From positions 248,001-312,000 of the forward strand of contig NADL03000451.1 of assembly GCA_002205965.3 (NCBI GenBank): a DNA stretch of 64,000 nt, written 5' to 3'. The notes beneath the pieces are model-generated. The model worked only from the letters and a program-made list of their open reading frames with translations, did no database searches and was not told the origin of the DNA. Below are positions 63,926 to 64,000 of the stretch, one piece after another. Every line of letters starts with the position of its first letter. The stretch's first letter is position 1. This DNA is from Kappaphycus alvarezii. Taxonomy: Eukaryota; Rhodophyta; Florideophyceae; Gigartinales; Solieriaceae. Position numbers and translations under genes: made by a program.

Positions 63926-64000
63926 TATCAGTTAGCTTTCGGCAATCCAGGGATAATAGAGAGCTTACGCACAAAGAATTTAGAAATAAAACTACGAATT
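63926..64000. other. Window end, flank of LINE
   Basis: The sequence leaves LINE similarity at about 63,925 and becomes AT-rich; nothing recognised. Confidence 0.4.

Noticed and set aside
1..64000. CRISPR array, prokaryotic operon or phage
   Set aside because: No regularly spaced short repeats, no ribosome-binding-site/gene clusters and no phage genes; all recognised genes are eukaryotic transposable-element genes.
1..64000. tRNA and rRNA genes
   Set aside because: Scanning for B-box-like GGTTCGA words found only isolated matches (for example 2,827 and 20,411) without the rest of a cloverleaf.

Overview
This window is eukaryotic and is built almost entirely of transposable elements at different stages of decay. 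No bacterial-style operons, rRNA or tRNA genes or CRISPR arrays are visible. The mixture is Ty1/copia, chromodomain Ty3/gypsy, LINEs with a YADD reverse transcriptase plus a C-terminal zinc knuckle and restriction-like endonuclease (REL), PIF/Harbinger transposases paired with Myb/SANT-like genes, and short dispersed repeats. This would fit a multicellular red alga (Chondrus-like), but that is an inference from element style; no host marker gene proves it.

Layout. 1-6.47 kb: a degraded minus-strand copia element with both LTRs, a half-tRNA-type primer site, gag, protease, integrase, a broken RT and RNase H. 6.5-7.2 kb: a LINE 3' fragment inside a short dispersed repeat. 7.2-10.9 kb: no recognised gene; a perfect 44-bp palindrome and a TGCGCA cluster. 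10.9-12.0 kb: a nearly complete DDE transposase (minus) interrupted by about 190 bp. 12.0-14.0 kb: AT-rich. 14.05-14.52 kb: a solo LTR with a 5-bp duplication. 14.6-18.0 kb: an unknown ORF, then Harbinger transposase (+) converging on its Myb-like partner (-). 18.8-22.0 kb: a REL-LINE (-). 22.4-23.2 kb: the only plausible host gene, a C2-domain protein (-), frameshifted in G-runs. 23.6-27.2 kb: repeat ends and LINE fragments. 27.2-38.6 kb: an AT-rich block that looks gene-free but holds faint gypsy relics. 40.49-47.81 kb: a gypsy element on the minus strand (LTR, iMet-type PBS, gag, PR, RT, RNase H, INT, chromodomain, polypurine tract, LTR) with two solo LTRs of another family inserted in opposite orientations. 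49.2-51.1 kb: a second Harbinger transposase/Myb pair. 52.26-56.03 kb: an almost full-length REL-LINE (-). 56-62.4 kb: LINE fragments and a dense cluster of short repeats. 62.45-63.93 kb: a LINE fragment with the best-preserved REL domain.

How the parts interact. The elements are nested: LINEs sit inside short GGGGGAAA-ended repeats, solo LTRs sit inside the gypsy element, and unknown segments interrupt copia and transposase genes. Every mobile-element gene seen carries at least one stop, frameshift or truncation, except the 260-codon REL-containing ORF at 62,453-63,235, which is itself part of a truncated element. The most unusual signals are the dispersed GGGGGAAA repeat family and the apparent clustering of REL-LINE insertions next to its GGTCGGTT motif, a 28-bp hairpin repeat flanked by direct duplications, and a precise 567-bp in-frame insertion in the copia RNase H. 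All similarity calls are from reading translations by eye; no database search was run.
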